A stretch of 44,721 bases of DNA. It comes from JAWXUE01 sp044432925. Its GTDB lineage: Bacteria > Bacillota_I > Bacilli_A > Acholeplasmatales > Anaeroplasmataceae. Below, piece after piece: positions 16,209 to 24,940 of the stretch. Positions within the stretch are counted from its first letter, which is position 1, and each line of letters starts with the position of its first letter. The stretch covers positions 1-44,721 of the forward strand of contig JAWXUE010000009.1 in the NCBI GenBank assembly GCA_044432925.1, given 5' to 3'. A program made the translations under genes and the position numbers. The notes beneath the pieces are model-generated. The model did not search any database, was not told the DNA's origin, and saw only the letters and a list, made by a program, of their open reading frames with translations.

Positions 16209-16928
16209 TCAAATGTTTTTAATGATGTTTTCTTTTAATAGTTTTATTTCTTTAAGTAGTCTATTAGTAAGAGATGTTTTATCTTTTATTTCATCCATTT
16301 CAATTTGTATTAAATTAAGATTATTTTCTTGATATAGATTTATTTTCTCTTCTTTATTTTTAATATACGTGTTTGAATTAAGTCCCCAATATTCTATATA
16401 AATACCTTGATTAGGAAGAATAGGTATATACCAATCAGATAATACTTTTCTTTGTGTTATTTCTATTACTTCTTTTTCATATGAATGTAGTATAAAAGCA
16501 TTATACAATATATCATCTATATCGAGTTCAGCTTGTGATCTTACTTTATGACCATCAAGGCATCTATATTCTTTTCTTTGTTTTTTAGGTTTATCTTCTG
16601 TTACTTCTGGTTCAATAATGTCATTATCATCTTCCACGATGACTTCTTCTATTGGAGAATCATCTAGTGTATCTTCTCTGTAATATTTAGGGATAATGAA
16701 ACCATCATTAGTAGTTATAGGATCTAGTGAATCTGATATATCAAATTCTTCTTCATCTGATTCTTCTAGTGATGAACCCAGTACATCATTTTGATAATAC
16801 TTAGGTGTAATACCTGAAGGTGTTTGAATTGTTTTCATAAATTCATATGTACCAATTGTTTCATTATTATCGTTTAATTCTTCTTCATATGTATAACCAG
16901 GTTGATTCATACCTAATAAATCTTCCAT
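16209..16928 (-). CDS. PD-(D/E)XK-like nuclease with acidic repeat N-terminus
   Basis: A 239-residue protein in two parts. Residues 1-115 are acidic and low-complexity, with two repeats around TPKYYQNDVL and IPKYYREDTL. Residues 122-239 resemble the nuclease-like domain found near some UvrD-type helicases: E134 (SQAELDID), D165 (LSDWYIP), E179 (YIEYWG), and a helical end NLNLIQIEMDE. This fits a PD-(D/E)XK fold. It is downstream of a UvrD-type helicase and a rolling-circle initiator in the same element. The reading frame continues upstream of the ATG for 12 protein-like codons, to a spot just after an AGGTGAT site, so translation may start at a non-AUG codon (ATC, 16964-16962). The nuclease call is an inference from motifs. 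Confidence 0.65.
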   Translation of the reverse strand: MEDLLGMNQPGYTYEEELNDNNETIGTYEFMKTIQTPSGITPKYYQNDVLGSSLEESDEEEFDISDSLDPITTNDGFIIPKYYREDTLDDSPIEEVIVEDDNDIIEPEVTEDKPKKQRKEYRCLDGHKVRSQAELDIDDILYNAFILHSYEKEVIEITQRKVLSDWYIPILPNQGIYIEYWGLNSNTYIKNKEEKINLYQENNLNLIQIEMDEIKDKTSLTNRLLKEIKLLKENIIKNI

Positions 16929-16986
16929 TTTCTTTTTAGCTTTATCAAAGTCTTTGTTGTTGATACTATCACCTACTATCGTTTAT

Positions 16987-17015
16987 ATTGTACATTGATT
17001 GTTTACTTTTGTAAA
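16987..17015 (-). promoter_or_regulatory. Promoter of the nuclease gene
   Basis: TTTACA (17015-17010) and TACAAT (16992-16987) are 17 bp apart. The start site would fall near 16980, leaving a very short leader with AGGTGAT (16974-16968). Confidence 0.65.
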
Positions 17016-17028
17016 TTAAGTTAAGTAT

Positions 17029-17520
17029 TTAGAAAGGTAGTGTAATAATAGGTGCTTCTTTAAAATTGTATTGATATACTACATATTCATTTGTAACTGT
17101 ATTAGTTAACATTGCTTTTGAATCTTCTGGATAAATATTGAATGTTCCTATATCATAAGTGAATGTATAGTAATCATTTTCTTTAGTAAACTTTTGGTCT
17201 TTTATTTGTATTAATCCAAAATAATTATTGTAGTATGATGATGAAGTTGTAGTTTTCCATTGTTCATTTGAATAGATATATGTTTTATAAGTTGTATCTA
17301 AGTTAGTAAAATATACTTCTTCTGATTTACTGTCAGCTTTTAAATTATAAGCATAGGCTGTATCATTATTTACTTCCAATATATTTATATCATTATCATT
17401 TACTGTAATAGTTAAGATATAGTTAGATGTTTCTATTTTATTAAAAAAGTTATTTAGTTCTGTATTAGAACATCCTGTTAGTATTAATAGTAATGTAAAT
17501 ATAAGTAATAGTTTTTTCAT
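17029..17520 (-). CDS. Small lipoprotein of unknown function
   Basis: A 163-residue exported lipoprotein. The signal peptide MKKLLLIFTLLLILTGCS contains a lipobox (LTGC, lipidated cysteine at residue 17). The mature part is beta-rich, with alternating hydrophobic and polar residues and many Tyr, Thr and Asn (YILTITVNDNDINIL). No family is recognised. It has a GGGAG site before the ATG. Tandem TGTCGAA boxes lie about 75-90 bases upstream. Its place between replication-type genes of the element suggests an envelope function such as superinfection immunity or attachment, which is speculation. Confidence 0.7.
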   Translation of the reverse strand: MKKLLLIFTLLLILTGCSNTELNNFFNKIETSNYILTITVNDNDINILEVNNDTAYAYNLKADSKSEEVYFTNLDTTYKTYIYSNEQWKTTTSSSYYNNYFGLIQIKDQKFTKENDYYTFTYDIGTFNIYPEDSKAMLTNTVTNEYVVYQYNFKEAPIITLPF

Positions 17521-17592
17521 ATATTAATTCTCCCTTTTTACTTATATTACCATAATATTACATTATTTTTAATGCTATTATCATTTTATTCG

Positions 17593-17609
17593 TTCGACAT
17601 TTTTCGACA
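17593..17609. promoter_or_regulatory. Tandem TGTCGAA boxes
   Basis: Two perfect copies of TTCGACA (reverse TGTCGAA) start at 17593 and 17603, exactly 10 bp apart. They precede the lipoprotein gene. The sequence equals the Spo0A consensus box, and similar tandem arrangements occur at 2386-2402 and, less perfectly, at 9289-9305. Confidence 0.4.
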
Positions 17610-17614
17610 AATGC

Positions 17615-17950
17615 TTAATTTATGTGATCAAACTTGAAGGGTTTTAATTTATATTTGTTATAATAATCTGAATTCACTAACAATCTAGTGTTTGGTATTT
17701 TTTCTGCTATGTTATACATTGTTAGGAATTCTTCTTGCCAATCAGTAATCGATGTTGCTTCTTTTACATATATTTCATCTTCTTCAAAACAGATATTTAC
17801 ATTTGTTGAAATTACACCGAAAGGTTTAATTCCATCTTTTGTTATTCTATTTACACATAATGCTGTTTGTTCGTTTTGTTCGTATTTGCTATAAAATAGT
17901 TGTAATTTTATATCAAAGTTTAAAATTTTAAAGTCATATATTTTTTTCAT
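17615..17950 (-). CDS. Unknown protein, 111 aa
   Basis: A soluble alpha/beta-looking protein with no signal peptide or known motif (YDFKILNFDIKLQLFYSKYE at the start, ITDWQEEFLTMYNIAEKIP in the middle). It starts 13 nt after the helicase stop, behind AAGGAG, so it is co-transcribed with the helicase and the initiator upstream. Function unknown; a helicase or replication accessory protein is possible from position only. Confidence 0.65.
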   Translation of the reverse strand: MKKIYDFKILNFDIKLQLFYSKYEQNEQTALCVNRITKDGIKPFGVISTNVNICFEEDEIYVKEATSITDWQEEFLTMYNIAEKIPNTRLLVNSDYYNKYKLKPFKFDHIN

Positions 17951-17963
17951 TTTTTATTTCTCC

Positions 17964-19811
17964 TTATTTTGTTATATATTTTTGATTTTGTAGTTCTTTG
18001 TTAGTGTTTTGTTTTATATCTGCTTCATTGATGAAGTAAGATGGTAATAGATTCTTCTTTTTACCATAGATTAGTTGTGTTGTTGAGTATGATATGTATA
18101 GAGATTCTTTAGCTCGTGTCATGGCTACATAGAATAATCTTCTTTCTTCTGCTATTTGAGCTTTAGAAAGGTTTTTAGGTGGTAGTATACCTTCATTAGC
18201 ACCTATGATAAAAACTGTTTTAAATTCTAATCCTTTAGCTCTGTGTACTGTCATTAACTGTACTTGGTCTTTGGATGTTTTTGTTTCTTGATCTAATAGT
18301 AGTTCTGATAAAAACATTTCAATGGGTACTTCTGTGTTTATTATTAAATCTTTAAAAGCTGTTATTTTATTATGGATATCTTGTTTATCTTTTTTTTCTT
18401 TTATATAGTCATCTATATTGAGTATTCTTTTTACTTCTAAAAAGAATTGTTCTTTTGTTAATGTATATAGGTTTAGTGTTAGTTTTGTTAATTCTCTACC
18501 TAATTCATTTAGTTTAGGATTGTTATAGTTCATTAATGAACCATAGAGTGTGTGATTGTTTTGATTATGATAACTCTTGAATGCTAGAAAATCTTTAGCT
18601 TCTAATATCATCATGGGAATGTATACAATTTTTTCTAAAGATAATATGTCATTAGGATTTAATATTAATTTATAAAATGAAATAATTGATTTTATTTCAT
18701 CTGTAGTAAGTAGTGATGATGATCTGTATACATTATAATTAATATTAACTTTATTTAATTCTATTTCTAAAGGGTATGATTGGTTGTTATTTCTGTATAG
18801 TACAGCAATTTGATATGGTTCAATCCCTTTTTCTATTTGTTTTTTTATTAGTTGTGTAATGAATTTGGCTTCAGCTTCAAATGTATCAAACTCTTTTAAT
18901 TTGATTGGAATATTATTTTGATTTTTTGAAAATAAATTCTTTTGTTCTCTATCGTTATTGTGTTGTATTAATTTATTAGCTGATTCTAATATATTTGTGC
19001 TACAGCGATAGTTTTGATTAAGGATGATTATTTTATCGGACTTTATCTTAAAGTCGTTTAAAAGGTCTATATTAGAGTTTCTAAAGGTATATATCAATTG
19101 GTCATCATCTCCGACTAAAAATATTTGTGAATTATTATGTTTTAGAGAATCTATTAAGTTATATTGTATTTGATTTGTGTCTTGGCACTCATCAATTAAA
19201 ATATAATCATACTTATTAATAAATTGGTTTACATAAGGGTCATTTGTTTTTGTTAGTTTTATGTAAAGTGGTATCATGTCATCAAAATCTACATAGTTAT
19301 ATTGTTTTAATGTTTGTTGATATTTTTGATATACTTGGTTTATTAATAGTTCTTGTTCGGTTGTATATTTTGTTATTGTTTCATTTTTTATTTCAGAAAT
19401 AGCTTTTATAAAGAATTTCTGATTATATTGGATTTTTAGTTCTTGTACTATTTCTGATATTAATTTAGCTTTATCTAATTCATCTACTAGGGTAGGTGTA
19501 TTAGTAAAACCTAAATACTCAGATAGGTATAATACTAAAGAGAATGTAAATGAGTGGAAAGTAGAAATGTTTACATTTGTTTCTTTACCGACTAATTGAC
19601 TTACTCTATATTTCATTTCTCTTGCTGCTTTATTTGTAAATGTAAAAGCTATGATTTGTGATTCTTCTATACCTTTGTCTAAAAGGTATTTTATTTTTGT
19701 TGTAAGTACTCTTGTTTTTCCTGAACCTGCTCCAGCTAATACTAAAAGATTTTTAGAATTATCTGTTACAGCTTCATATTGGTTATTGTTTAAAAATTTT
19801 AGGTAATCCAT
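17964..19811 (-). CDS. UvrD/PcrA/Rep-type superfamily 1 DNA helicase
   Basis: A 615-residue 3'-5' DNA helicase with the full motif set: Q motif LNNNQYEAV, Walker A AGAGSGKT (26-33), motif Ia AFTFTNKAA, motif II IDECQDTN (206-213), motif III GDDDQLIYTFR, motif IV LNQNYRCS, motif V VHRAKGLEF and motif VI VAMTRAK. It is about 100 residues shorter than PcrA and lacks its C-terminal extension. Rolling-circle replicons usually borrow the host PcrA or Rep helicase; here one is encoded three genes downstream of the initiator, 1 nt after the 76-residue gene. A dedicated replication helicase is the natural inference. A DNA-repair helicase of the host cannot be excluded but is unlikely in this operon. 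Confidence 0.93.
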   Translation of the reverse strand: MDYLKFLNNNQYEAVTDNSKNLLVLAGAGSGKTRVLTTKIKYLLDKGIEESQIIAFTFTNKAAREMKYRVSQLVGKETNVNISTFHSFTFSLVLYLSEYLGFTNTPTLVDELDKAKLISEIVQELKIQYNQKFFIKAISEIKNETITKYTTEQELLINQVYQKYQQTLKQYNYVDFDDMIPLYIKLTKTNDPYVNQFINKYDYILIDECQDTNQIQYNLIDSLKHNNSQIFLVGDDDQLIYTFRNSNIDLLNDFKIKSDKIIILNQNYRCSTNILESANKLIQHNNDREQKNLFSKNQNNIPIKLKEFDTFEAEAKFITQLIKKQIEKGIEPYQIAVLYRNNNQSYPLEIELNKVNINYNVYRSSSLLTTDEIKSIISFYKLILNPNDILSLEKIVYIPMMILEAKDFLAFKSYHNQNNHTLYGSLMNYNNPKLNELGRELTKLTLNLYTLTKEQFFLEVKRILNIDDYIKEKKDKQDIHNKITAFKDLIINTEVPIEMFLSELLLDQETKTSKDQVQLMTVHRAKGLEFKTVFIIGANEGILPPKNLSKAQIAEERRLFYVAMTRAKESLYISYSTTQLIYGKKKNLLPSYFINEADIKQNTNKELQNQKYITK

Positions 19812-19812
19812 T

Positions 19813-20043
19813 TTATACTCCTTCTATGAATTCGATAATACTTTGTTCCAAAGAATTATCTTGTAGTGTTTTTTTTGAAATGTAATTTAAAAGATTTTCA
19901 ATATTGATATCTGCTGATAAGTATTTATCTTCTAGCTGTGGATTGCTCAGCAGATAACAATATATAAAATCTGGGATTTTTTTAATAAGTAGGTTTTCGT
20001 ACTTATAATAAACTCTTAATCTCAGATATTCTTTATGATGCAT
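19813..20043 (-). CDS. Small unknown protein between initiator and helicase
   Basis: A 76-residue protein, helical, with a basic N-terminal half (HHKEYLRLRVYYKYENLL) and an acidic C-terminal half. It begins 1 nt after the initiator stop and ends 1 nt before the helicase ATG, so it is certainly part of this operon. It could link initiator and helicase. No family is recognised. Confidence 0.7.
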   Translation of the reverse strand: MHHKEYLRLRVYYKYENLLIKKIPDFIYCYLLSNPQLEDKYLSADINIENLLNYISKKTLQDNSLEQSIIEFIEGV

Positions 20044-20044
20044 T

Positions 20045-21166
20045 TTAGAAAGGTAGTTCTCTTTCTTCTACTTCGTTAAAGAATTCTACTTGTAGTTCTT
20101 CTAGTTCTTCATCTGTTAATACAGGTTGTCCTAATTCTTTTAGGTATTTATTTAAACGGTAGAATCTTTCTTTAGTTAATTCTGAATGTTTATACATCAT
20201 TCTAAATACTTCTGTGATAAATAAATCTTTGTCTCTTTTTAATGTTAAGTATTTTATCATTAAAATGAAGATTCCTTTATCAGCTGCATAATTATAATGT
20301 TTTTCATAATCAGAATATATTTTAGGTTTTGATTCTAGTGTTCCTTTTTCTACGTTATCTAAAAAGTCTAACCAGTTAGGATCAGTTTCTACTTTTATTT
20401 GATTTTTTCTATTATGATTGTTTTCAATTTTAAGATCTAACAATCTGTATAGTTGTTCTTGTGAAAACTTTAATAGATTAAATCCAATGTTATTATCTTG
20501 TTCAAAGTTTAATAATAGTAATTCTACTATTGATTGAGCTTTATCTCCTCTGAAACGTAATTCATAACGAGCCCAGTAGTCATGTTCTACAGATTGTCTT
20601 TTTGATTGTTGTTCTTTCTTTTTGTCATAGATTACTAATTCTATTGGAGATTGCTTAGAACCAAATCTTAGTGTCATTCCATTTTCTAATGTTCCTATTG
20701 GACTTGGATTTGAAATGAATGATGATGAGAAATGTTTTTTCATTAATTTGTTGTAGATGTATTCTATTGTTATTTTTTCACCAGTTAGATCATCTACTGC
20801 AATATCGATTCTTCTGAATACTGCATTAAGAGATAACAAGTAGTGAAATAAGTCAGACCATGTTTTATCTGGGTTTCTAGTTTCAAAGTCTCTGCATCCT
20901 TGTCCCTTCATTTCAAGTTGACATGTTTTGAATCCAGATGAGTTTACTGCTCCAGCTAATCTTAGTGTTGTATTATCTGCTAGAGTGTATTGGTATTTAA
21001 ATCTATTTGTTGAGAAGTCCTCTCTATACATTTCAAAGTTCTCGATGTTAAGATATTTAGCTATCATTAATAGCACATCTTCTTGTATTTTTCTTTCAGA
21101 ATCATCACCTTGTACGAATAGTGGAAATGTTGCTGATAAGTAGTCAAATTTTACTTCTATTTTCAT
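20045..21166 (-). CDS. Rolling-circle replication initiator (Rep_trans family)
   Basis: A 373-residue protein of the Rep_trans type (pT181 RepC, Tn916 Orf20 and ICEBs1 NicK relatives; also filamentous-phage initiators). Landmarks: a beta-rich N-terminal domain starting KIEVKFDYLSATF, the motif FRRIDIAVDD (117-126) with paired acidic residues for metal or catalysis, LRFGSKQSPIELVIYDKKKEQ-like strand pair (165-186) with the conserved Tyr180, and YWARYELRFRG (197-207). The family nicks the origin and stays covalently bound to DNA through a tyrosine. The 122-bp palindromic region with a pT181-like hairpin lies immediately upstream. It would start rolling-circle replication, or transfer if the element is conjugative. 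Confidence 0.85.
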   Translation of the reverse strand: MKIEVKFDYLSATFPLFVQGDDSERKIQEDVLLMIAKYLNIENFEMYREDFSTNRFKYQYTLADNTTLRLAGAVNSSGFKTCQLEMKGQGCRDFETRNPDKTWSDLFHYLLSLNAVFRRIDIAVDDLTGEKITIEYIYNKLMKKHFSSSFISNPSPIGTLENGMTLRFGSKQSPIELVIYDKKKEQQSKRQSVEHDYWARYELRFRGDKAQSIVELLLLNFEQDNNIGFNLLKFSQEQLYRLLDLKIENNHNRKNQIKVETDPNWLDFLDNVEKGTLESKPKIYSDYEKHYNYAADKGIFILMIKYLTLKRDKDLFITEVFRMMYKHSELTKERFYRLNKYLKELGQPVLTDEELEELQVEFFNEVEERELPF

Positions 21167-21190
21167 GTTTTAAATTGCCCTTTCTTTACA

Positions 21191-21312
21191 TTAGCAAAAT
21201 TACTGAATTTCTACACTTTAGTAGCAACGCGACCGGCTATTAGTAATACGCCGGTCTCGCGTGTTTTTGCTACTAAAGTTTTATGTAGAAATTCTTGTAA
21301 TTTTGATGCTAA
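21191..21312. other. Double-strand origin of rolling-circle replication
   Basis: The gap between initiator and Zot-like gene is one long imperfect palindrome. TTAGC pairs with GCTAA at the ends, then AAATTAC with GTAATTT, GAATTTCTACA with TGTAGAAATTC, CTTTAGTAGCAA with TTGCTACTAAAG, and ACGCGA-CCGGC with GCCGGTC-TCGCGT around the tip TATTAGTAATAC (21238-21249). The GC-rich tip stands out in this AT-rich DNA. It resembles the pT181-family nick hairpin (from memory CCGGCTACTCTAATAGCCGG). In filamentous phages the same position also carries the packaging signal. Confidence 0.75.
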
Positions 21313-23186
21313 TTTTTGTTATTTTCTGTGTTTATATTTTGGTTTATTTTTTGATAGAATTTAGAGTTACATTTATCTAATTCTTCTATTGTTGGAGATA
21401 GTTTTGTGAAGCTTGGTAAGTCTTTAAAATTAGTGTTCTTTTTTTGTTGATAAGCATATGATAAATATGTTGAATCGTATATTTTTTGATTCTTATGTGA
21501 TAAGTCTGTAATGTTAATTCTAAATGTTTCTTTGTATCCAGACAGTACATTATCCTCTGTTGAAACTATTGTTTTAAGTCTAAAGTATTCATACCTTTTA
21601 AACCAGGTAATGATTTCATCTAAATGGTAAGCTGCTGTTCTTAAAAAAGAGTATACTAATGTATAGTCATTTCTTTTATATTCTGCTATATTCATTCTTT
21701 TAGATTTTCGCGTAACAAAGCCTTTATTAGTTTCATATGCAATTACTTTCTTATTTATAAAGTTATAGTATTTTTTGATTGGTTTATAGTATAAGTTTAG
21801 TAATAATGGATATGATAATTTATTCTTTTTTATTGTTACAAAGTTCTCTGCATTACCTCTAATTCTTAGTGGTACTTGGTCTTTCAATTGATAATCAACA
21901 AATATTTTTGTATTTCTTTTTAGATCATGTGATACAGTTGAAAAGAATGTAGCAGCTCCATCTTCTCCTACAAGTTTTTTATCATCGTGTGAATTATATT
22001 CTTTATCGAATTCCGATAAAGATATTACTATAAATTCTTCTAATGGATATTTATCTGTTTCTTTATTTTTTCTTAAATAATCAAAGTTAAAAATTTTAGA
22101 ATATTCTTCATAGATTGGAGAATAGATTGAGTAGTTAGAAATAAGTAATGTACCTCTTCCTTTGTATAGATCTTGTATTTGTAAATATTCTTGATGTTCA
22201 GGGAATAAGTCTGGGAAGTTCCTTACTTCAGCAAAGTTTACTTCTTTATGTTTATATTCGTAATCTCTTAATTTTTGTTCTAAAAATTCTATATAGTTTT
22301 CTTCTGTTGCTAATGATAGTGATACGTTTAATAAAGTTTTACCTGTACCAGGAAGTCCATTAATAAATGTTGTTTGTGTTAATTGATTTTGAGCTATTGA
22401 TTTAAGTTGCATGTGATTCTTATTCAGCTTCTTCTCTGCATCATTTTTAGCTTTCATAAATATTAATATTGGTAGTAATGGTAGTAAGTATTTAGCATAG
22501 TGCAGTTTAGGATATAGAAATATGATAAGTGATTGTATAAGTGGAAATAGTACTTGCGTTGTGTTGTAAGTTAATGAGTAAAAGATATAGGCTAATAGGA
22601 ATATAAATACTTCTACTAGTATGTTGAATAAATATCCGTTACCTATTAATATTGATAGTAATGATAAAGCTATTAGTTTTCTTTGTTTATATAAGAAGTT
22701 TTTCACTTTAATAAGAATAGTTTTTATGAACTTAAATACAATTCTACAAAGCTGATTAATTTTAAATATAAGTTTTACTGCTGGTGTATGTTTAATTTTA
22801 AGGTTAGTTTTATTAATTGATTCTTTAGCAAATATATAACCAATGATAATAAAGTTAAATCCTACATTTACTAAGAATAAAAATCCTAGTGATATATAAG
22901 TGAGTAACTTTGTTAATCCAAGTAACATATTTTCTAAAAAAGTATCCCATGATTCAAACATGGAAAATAAATTATTTGTAGCATCTTCTACTGACCCTAT
23001 GAAATCATCTACCACACCTTCATTTAATTCAATATATATATCAAATATTGTTTTAATAGTAGGTGATGAGAATACTTCTTTAATTCGATTAATACCGTAA
23101 GAGAATGTATCTAAATTCAATAGAATCAGTGTAGTAATTAATACTACAGCTGATACTATTGTTATAATTAGTTTTTTGTTTTTCAT
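21309..23186 (-). CDS. Zot/pI-like membrane ATPase of a filamentous phage
   Basis: A 625-residue protein. N-terminal membrane segments near residues 5-24, 95-120, 168-205 and 213-245 precede a P-loop domain: Walker A GLPGTGKT (277-284), a Walker B-like FIVISLSEFD (385-394), then SHDLKRNTKIFVDYQ (419-433) and PLRIRGNAE (439-447). The SHDLKRN...Q...LRIR pattern is typical of Zot/pI, the ATPase that drives assembly and extrusion of filamentous virions. In classical pI the membrane span is C-terminal, so the N-terminal multispan arrangement is unusual. It overlaps the stop of a 52-residue membrane protein gene (TAATG). A conjugation or DNA-translocating ATPase is the main alternative. Confidence 0.6.
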   Translation of the reverse strand: MKNKKLIITIVSAVVLITTLILLNLDTFSYGINRIKEVFSSPTIKTIFDIYIELNEGVVDDFIGSVEDATNNLFSMFESWDTFLENMLLGLTKLLTYISLGFLFLVNVGFNFIIIGYIFAKESINKTNLKIKHTPAVKLIFKINQLCRIVFKFIKTILIKVKNFLYKQRKLIALSLLSILIGNGYLFNILVEVFIFLLAYIFYSLTYNTTQVLFPLIQSLIIFLYPKLHYAKYLLPLLPILIFMKAKNDAEKKLNKNHMQLKSIAQNQLTQTTFINGLPGTGKTLLNVSLSLATEENYIEFLEQKLRDYEYKHKEVNFAEVRNFPDLFPEHQEYLQIQDLYKGRGTLLISNYSIYSPIYEEYSKIFNFDYLRKNKETDKYPLEEFIVISLSEFDKEYNSHDDKKLVGEDGAATFFSTVSHDLKRNTKIFVDYQLKDQVPLRIRGNAENFVTIKKNKLSYPLLLNLYYKPIKKYYNFINKKVIAYETNKGFVTRKSKRMNIAEYKRNDYTLVYSFLRTAAYHLDEIITWFKRYEYFRLKTIVSTEDNVLSGYKETFRINITDLSHKNQKIYDSTYLSYAYQQKKNTNFKDLPSFTKLSPTIEELDKCNSKFYQKINQNINTENNKN

Positions 23187-23344
23187 TAGAAGATAAAACA
23201 GATTATACCTTTAATAATTTTAATAATTAATTTGATTATTTTTAGTATTATAATTATTGATATAATAATTACAATACATTTAAGGATTTGATTTTCTTCT
23301 AATAAGTTTAGAAATGAGTCGAAGTAATTACTTAGTATTATCAA
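23186..23344 (-). CDS. 52-residue membrane peptide, candidate phage coat protein
   Basis: A short frame with a TTG start at 23344, an AAAAAAGG stretch upstream, and a stop that overlaps the ATG of the ATPase gene (TAATG). It begins inside the last codons of the preceding gene. The peptide has an acidic amphipathic start (NYFDSFLNLLEEN), a hydrophobic span (CIVIIISIIIIL) and a lysine-rich end (KIIKLIIKIIKG). That is the plan of filamentous-phage coat proteins of about 50 residues that lack a signal peptide. Coding status is inferred from the overlaps and composition. The AT-rich codons alone can yield Ile-rich peptides, so some doubt remains. Confidence 0.5.
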   Translation of the reverse strand: MIILSNYFDSFLNLLEENQILKCIVIIISIIIILKIIKLIIKIIKGIICFIF

Positions 23345-24929
23345 CTTTTGTTGTACCTTTTTTACTTTGGATTTTTTCTATTCTTTTTCTAGTAGCTTCT
23401 GCTTTTCTTTGTTCTCTTAGTTCTCTACTAGCTGGTTGTTTATTCTCTTTTGGTTTTGTTTGATAATTATTTGTATATGGCTTTTTGTATTCTGGATATT
23501 TATAATTGTTATTATTATATCTAGGTTGATTATTTACTGGATAATTTTGTTTTGGTTCTTTATTAAATTTTGGAAGTGGTACTCCTTTTATGAATTTATA
23601 TATGAAAGATATAATTTTACATAAAAATCCTATTACATATAAAGCAGCAACAAGTAATAAAACGATTCCTATTATTTTAGTTGCCATTACTAATGCATCC
23701 CAGAATGTAGTAAAGAATTCTTGAATCATGTCAAATACATCTTGAATTGATAAATCATCAGGATCTCCAATTAATGAAGGATCAAATACACTTACTGTAG
23801 TACCATCTACTGTATCCATGTATATAGGTAAATCATATTCTTGACCATCCATAATGAAATTTAATCTTAATACTTTAAAGTCTGAAATCTTTTGATATTT
23901 TTCTTCTGGTTGAGTTTTAAAATCAAACCAGTTCCATGCATTTGAATCATAGTTTAAATGTAATTTGTATTTATATGTTTGAGCATTACTTCCTTGTGAG
24001 TGATAATACCCTTCTTCAAATCCTTGATACCTACCTAGTCCGAAGAAACCTCCACCAACCACTTCGGTGGTTAGTGATTTAATTACAGATATTTCACCTT
24101 TATTGGCCCAAATTTCCCACCAGTCTCTATCATCTGAATCTAGTTTATAAGATACATCTACACGATATACTCTATCTATATCAATTGGTGTGTTGAAGTA
24201 TACTTGATGATAATATCCACCAAAACTTATATCGTAATAAGATTGAGCGATACAGTCATCAATTATTGCGTATGATAAAGCACATAATTGTAAAATATCT
24301 CTACCGTTTACTTGAGGTACTACTTTGAAGTCAAAGTTAGCTTCTTTATCCATATGAAATTCATATTCTCCAGTAGGGTCTTCAACGTAGAATGAATCTA
24401 ATCCTGCTTTGAAATATTCTATATCATATTTTGAATTATTTATATCAACACCATATTCTATTTCATCATCTATAACAACATAAATTGTTGTAGCATGTAA
24501 ATAAGTTCCGGTTCCATATCCCCATGAAATAGTATGATAATACCTGTGATAACCACTTGGATAAATATCTTTGTATACTACTCCATTACATTTTATTTCA
24601 GATATACCGAATGCTGAATGTGTAGTTTTATCACTAGTCCATAAAAGATATAATCTTCCAAATTCATCACAGACTGATGTGTCCTGTGGATCTTCTGAAG
24701 CTGCATCCCAGTGTAACCCTACGTATGCATTAGGCTCCAAATAAGCGGGGGATAAATCTAGTGTTGCTAATACTCTATCAAAGAATTCCCATGGTTGTTC
24801 AAATATATCGATTGTTTGTGGTTCATCCGACATGTACATTGCTGCTTCACCTGTATTTGTTGGTTGTTGGATAGGATTACTAAATATTAGTAAAGCAAAT
24901 GTCATTAATGTTAAAAATAGTTTTCTCAT
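23328..24929 (-). CDS. Exported membrane-anchored protein with basic tail
   Basis: A 533-residue protein. A signal peptide (RKLFLTLMTFALLIF) leads into an extracellular, beta-rich, Tyr- and Trp-rich domain of about 390 residues. Then comes a transmembrane region (MATKIIGIVLLLVAALYVIG and following, about 410-445) and an 86-residue cytoplasmic tail rich in Pro, Asn, Tyr and Lys. I chose the ATG at 24929, behind GGAGGG; a TTG one codon earlier is less likely. The position between the pIII-like protein and the ATPase corresponds to minor coat or morphogenesis genes in filamentous phages. The topology fits a virion-end or envelope assembly protein. No family is recognised. Confidence 0.7.
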   Translation of the reverse strand: MRKLFLTLMTFALLIFSNPIQQPTNTGEAAMYMSDEPQTIDIFEQPWEFFDRVLATLDLSPAYLEPNAYVGLHWDAASEDPQDTSVCDEFGRLYLLWTSDKTTHSAFGISEIKCNGVVYKDIYPSGYHRYYHTISWGYGTGTYLHATTIYVVIDDEIEYGVDINNSKYDIEYFKAGLDSFYVEDPTGEYEFHMDKEANFDFKVVPQVNGRDILQLCALSYAIIDDCIAQSYYDISFGGYYHQVYFNTPIDIDRVYRVDVSYKLDSDDRDWWEIWANKGEISVIKSLTTEVVGGGFFGLGRYQGFEEGYYHSQGSNAQTYKYKLHLNYDSNAWNWFDFKTQPEEKYQKISDFKVLRLNFIMDGQEYDLPIYMDTVDGTTVSVFDPSLIGDPDDLSIQDVFDMIQEFFTTFWDALVMATKIIGIVLLLVAALYVIGFLCKIISFIYKFIKGVPLPKFNKEPKQNYPVNNQPRYNNNNYKYPEYKKPYTNNYQTKPKENKQPASRELREQRKAEATRKRIEKIQSKKGTTKVDNTK

Positions 24930-24940
24930 CAATTACCCTC

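Noticed and set aside
20045..21166. Relaxase of a conjugative element (NicK/MobT)
   Set aside because: The family fits, but no coupling protein, VirB4 or other transfer gene is seen, so a replication initiator is the better reading. It stays as an alternative.
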